Positions 8,847 to 9,998 of a DNA stretch of 9,998 bases are shown here, in pieces. The stretch spans positions 1-9,998 of the forward strand of contig JALTZE010000248.1 in assembly GCA_027051315.1 (NCBI GenBank), given 5' to 3'. The position numbers and the translations under genes were made by a program. This stretch comes from Micavibrio sp. (GTDB taxonomy: Bacteria > Pseudomonadota > Alphaproteobacteria > Micavibrionales > Micavibrionaceae). Every line of letters starts with the position of its first letter. The first letter of the stretch is position 1. Below the pieces are notes generated by a model that worked only from the letters and a program-made list of their open reading frames with translations, did not search any database and was not told the DNA's origin.

Positions 8847-9338
8847 TTAACGTTTAGCCCATTGTTTAGTACGGCGAGCCTTGTGTTTACCGATTTTCTT
8901 GGGCTCAACTCTACGAGAATCACGTGTAAGCATTCCTGCTTTTTTAAGTGAAGGTCTTGTTTCAGGGTCAAAAGCTTCTAAAGCTCTTGAAATTCCATGT
9001 CTTACTGCGCCTGCTTGTCCTGATAATCCACCGCCTTTTACTGTACAGATAACGTCAAAATTATTCACGTTATTTGAAACAAGAAAGGGCTGGTTAAGGA
9101 TAAGAAGATGTGTCTGACGAGAAAAATAATCAGCTTGGTCTTTGCCATTAACTGTTACTTTACCGCTTCCGCGTTTAATCCATACACGAGCAACAGCATC
9201 TTTACGACGGCCAGTACCATATGAGCGGCCTTGTGCGTCTATCTTTTTTTCTTTCTTTGCCGTTTGTGTAGTAGTTTCACTTTCGGAAGAAGATGTACCT
9301 AAATCTTTTAGGTCTTTTACTATTTCTGTTTTAGCCAT
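8847..9338 (-). CDS. rpsI: 30S ribosomal protein S9
   Basis: S9 binds 16S rRNA in the head of the small subunit, and its C-terminal tail reaches the P-site tRNA. The 163-residue protein has the conserved core [18 protein letters not shown] (about 42-59), then [11 protein letters not shown] and [19 protein letters not shown], and the basic end [17 protein letters not shown]. It is about 33 residues longer than the E. coli protein because of an N-terminal Ser/Thr/Lys-rich extension ([20 protein letters not shown]). Such an extension is typical of alphaproteobacterial S9 and supports that placement. The start is preceded by an AGGTAGG site. The gene lies 8 bases after rplM in the usual rplM-rpsI order. 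Confidence 0.98.
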   Translation of the reverse strand: MAKTEIVKDLKDLGTSSSESETTTQTAKKEKKIDAQGRSYGTGRRKDAVARVWIKRGSGKVTVNGKDQADYFSRQTHLLILNQPFLVSNNVNNFDVICTVKGGGLSGQAGAVRHGISRALEAFDPETRPSLKKAGMLTRDSRRVEPKKIGKHKARRTKQWAKR

Positions 9339-9346
9339 GATTATGC

Positions 9347-9805
9347 CTACCTTTTATTCTTTTCGTTCATTGACGCTATATCCAGAACTTCTGGGTTCTG
9401 TGCTACGTGAGGATGTTCAGTACCTGCATATACGCGAAGATTACCAAATTGTTTACGTCCCATTGGACCTTCTGGCATCATGCGTTGAACTGCTTTTTCA
9501 ACTACGCGCTCTGGATGTTTACCATCAAGAATCTGACCTTTTGAACGTTCTTTGATTCCACCTGGATAACCTGTATGCCAATAAAATTTATCAGCATCAC
9601 GCTTTTTACCTGTTAGTTTTACTTTCTCAGCGTTAATCACTATTACGTGGTCGCCACAATCAATATGAGGAGTGAACATCGGTTTATGCTTTCCTCTTAA
9701 ACGGTTTGCTATAATAGCTGCCATACGTCCTAGTATTACGTCTTCGGCGTCTACTATAAACCATTTCTTTTCAACCTCACTAGGTTTTGCAGAATAGGTT
9801 TTCAT
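9347..9805 (-). CDS. rplM: 50S ribosomal protein L13
   Basis: L13 is an early-assembly 23S rRNA-binding protein. The 152-residue sequence matches the bacterial family throughout: [20 protein letters not shown] (15-34), [20 protein letters not shown], the [20 protein letters not shown] block, and [21 protein letters not shown] near the C terminus. It is slightly longer than the E. coli protein, with an alphaproteobacterial-type C-terminal end ([15 protein letters not shown]). It is the first gene of a two-gene operon with rpsI. A good promoter lies about 45 bases upstream. Confidence 0.98.
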   Translation of the reverse strand: MKTYSAKPSEVEKKWFIVDAEDVILGRMAAIIANRLRGKHKPMFTPHIDCGDHVIVINAEKVKLTGKKRDADKFYWHTGYPGGIKERSKGQILDGKHPERVVEKAVQRMMPEGPMGRKQFGNLRVYAGTEHPHVAQNPEVLDIASMNEKNKR

Positions 9806-9849
9806 CTATCTTTGCCCTTAATATTAGAGTTAAATTCTTTGTTGATGGG

Positions 9850-9878
9850 TTTATGGAGTATTTTTAATCTGATGTCAA
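9850..9878 (-). promoter_or_regulatory. Sigma-70-type promoter of rplM-rpsI
   Basis: On the - strand a perfect TTGACA (9873-9878) is followed by exactly 17 bases and CATAAA (9850-9855). It would start transcription near 9843 and give a leader of roughly 38 bases, which ends in AAGGG before the rplM ATG. The arrangement fits a strong ribosomal-protein promoter. Confidence 0.65.
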
Positions 9879-9928
9879 ATATATTTTTTACAATCACTAT
9901 TTTAGTGTTTATTTTCAATTGGTTAAAT

Positions 9929-9950
9929 ATAAGGTATTATAATAACTTAT
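9929..9950. repeat. Imperfect 22-bp palindrome upstream of rplM
   Basis: ATAAGGTATTA is followed directly by TAATAACTTAT. Ten of eleven pairs match, the exception being G9934/A9945. It lies in AT-rich DNA about 50 bases upstream of the rplM -35 element. It could be an operator for a gene beyond the window edge or a chance AT-rich palindrome. A smaller inverted repeat, CACTA-TTT-TAGTG, is at 9895-9907. I see no gene in 9879-9998. Confidence 0.3.
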
Positions 9951-9998
9951 TGTTGTATTGTTAATATGACATTATTTTTATTCATATCTATCTATTAT

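Noticed and set aside
9142..9555. A 137-codon open frame on the + strand across the rplM-rpsI junction.
   Set aside because: It is antisense to two certain ribosomal protein genes, lacks protein-like features, and is a by-product of their codon use.

Overview
The window reads as ordinary chromosomal DNA from a low-GC (by eye about one third G+C) alphaproteobacterium. Four things support this: a proton-translocating transhydrogenase split into PntAA, PntAB and PntB; an S9 with the long N-terminal extension ending in a [24 protein letters not shown] block, as in alphaproteobacteria; an rplM-rpsI pair; and alphaproteobacterial-looking LigA and gamma-carbonic anhydrase proteins. The low GC and lysine-rich proteins suit a host-associated or otherwise reduced lineage, but the genus cannot be told from this sequence. 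No mobile element, CRISPR array, tRNA or rRNA gene was seen.

Layout. From 43 to 5241 everything lies on the + strand. It starts with a tightly coupled transhydrogenase operon: pntAA, pntAB, an unrecognised exported protein, and pntB, with junctions of -4, +1 and -1 bases. An alpha/beta hydrolase follows after 34 bases, then an 80-residue protein with no recognised function. ligA (5261-7327) is on the - strand and converges on this block. A family-25 glycosyltransferase (7400-8182, +) is divergent from ligA across a 72-base AT-rich gap. It converges with a gamma-class carbonic anhydrase homologue (8193-8726, -). Upstream of that gene, on the - strand, is the ribosomal pair rplM-rpsI (9805-8847). 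The pair has a good promoter (TTGACA, 17 bases, CATAAA) and a clear rho-independent terminator at 8773-8800. The last 193 bases are AT-rich intergenic DNA upstream of rplM.

How the genes relate. PntAA, PntAB and PntB form one membrane complex that uses the proton motive force to reduce NADP+ with NADH. The protein encoded between pntAB and pntB (1714-2571) has a signal peptide and appears translationally coupled on both sides. That makes it a candidate periplasmic partner or assembly factor of the complex, and it is the most interesting item here. PntAA also carries an unusual histone-H1-like lysine/threonine/alanine tail. The remaining genes are housekeeping (DNA replication/repair, ribosome) or single metabolic and envelope genes without an evident shared pathway. 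A second signal is the 7-mer GAGCCTG, found nine times on the two strands. It comes largely, but not entirely, from Gly-Ser codon pairs.
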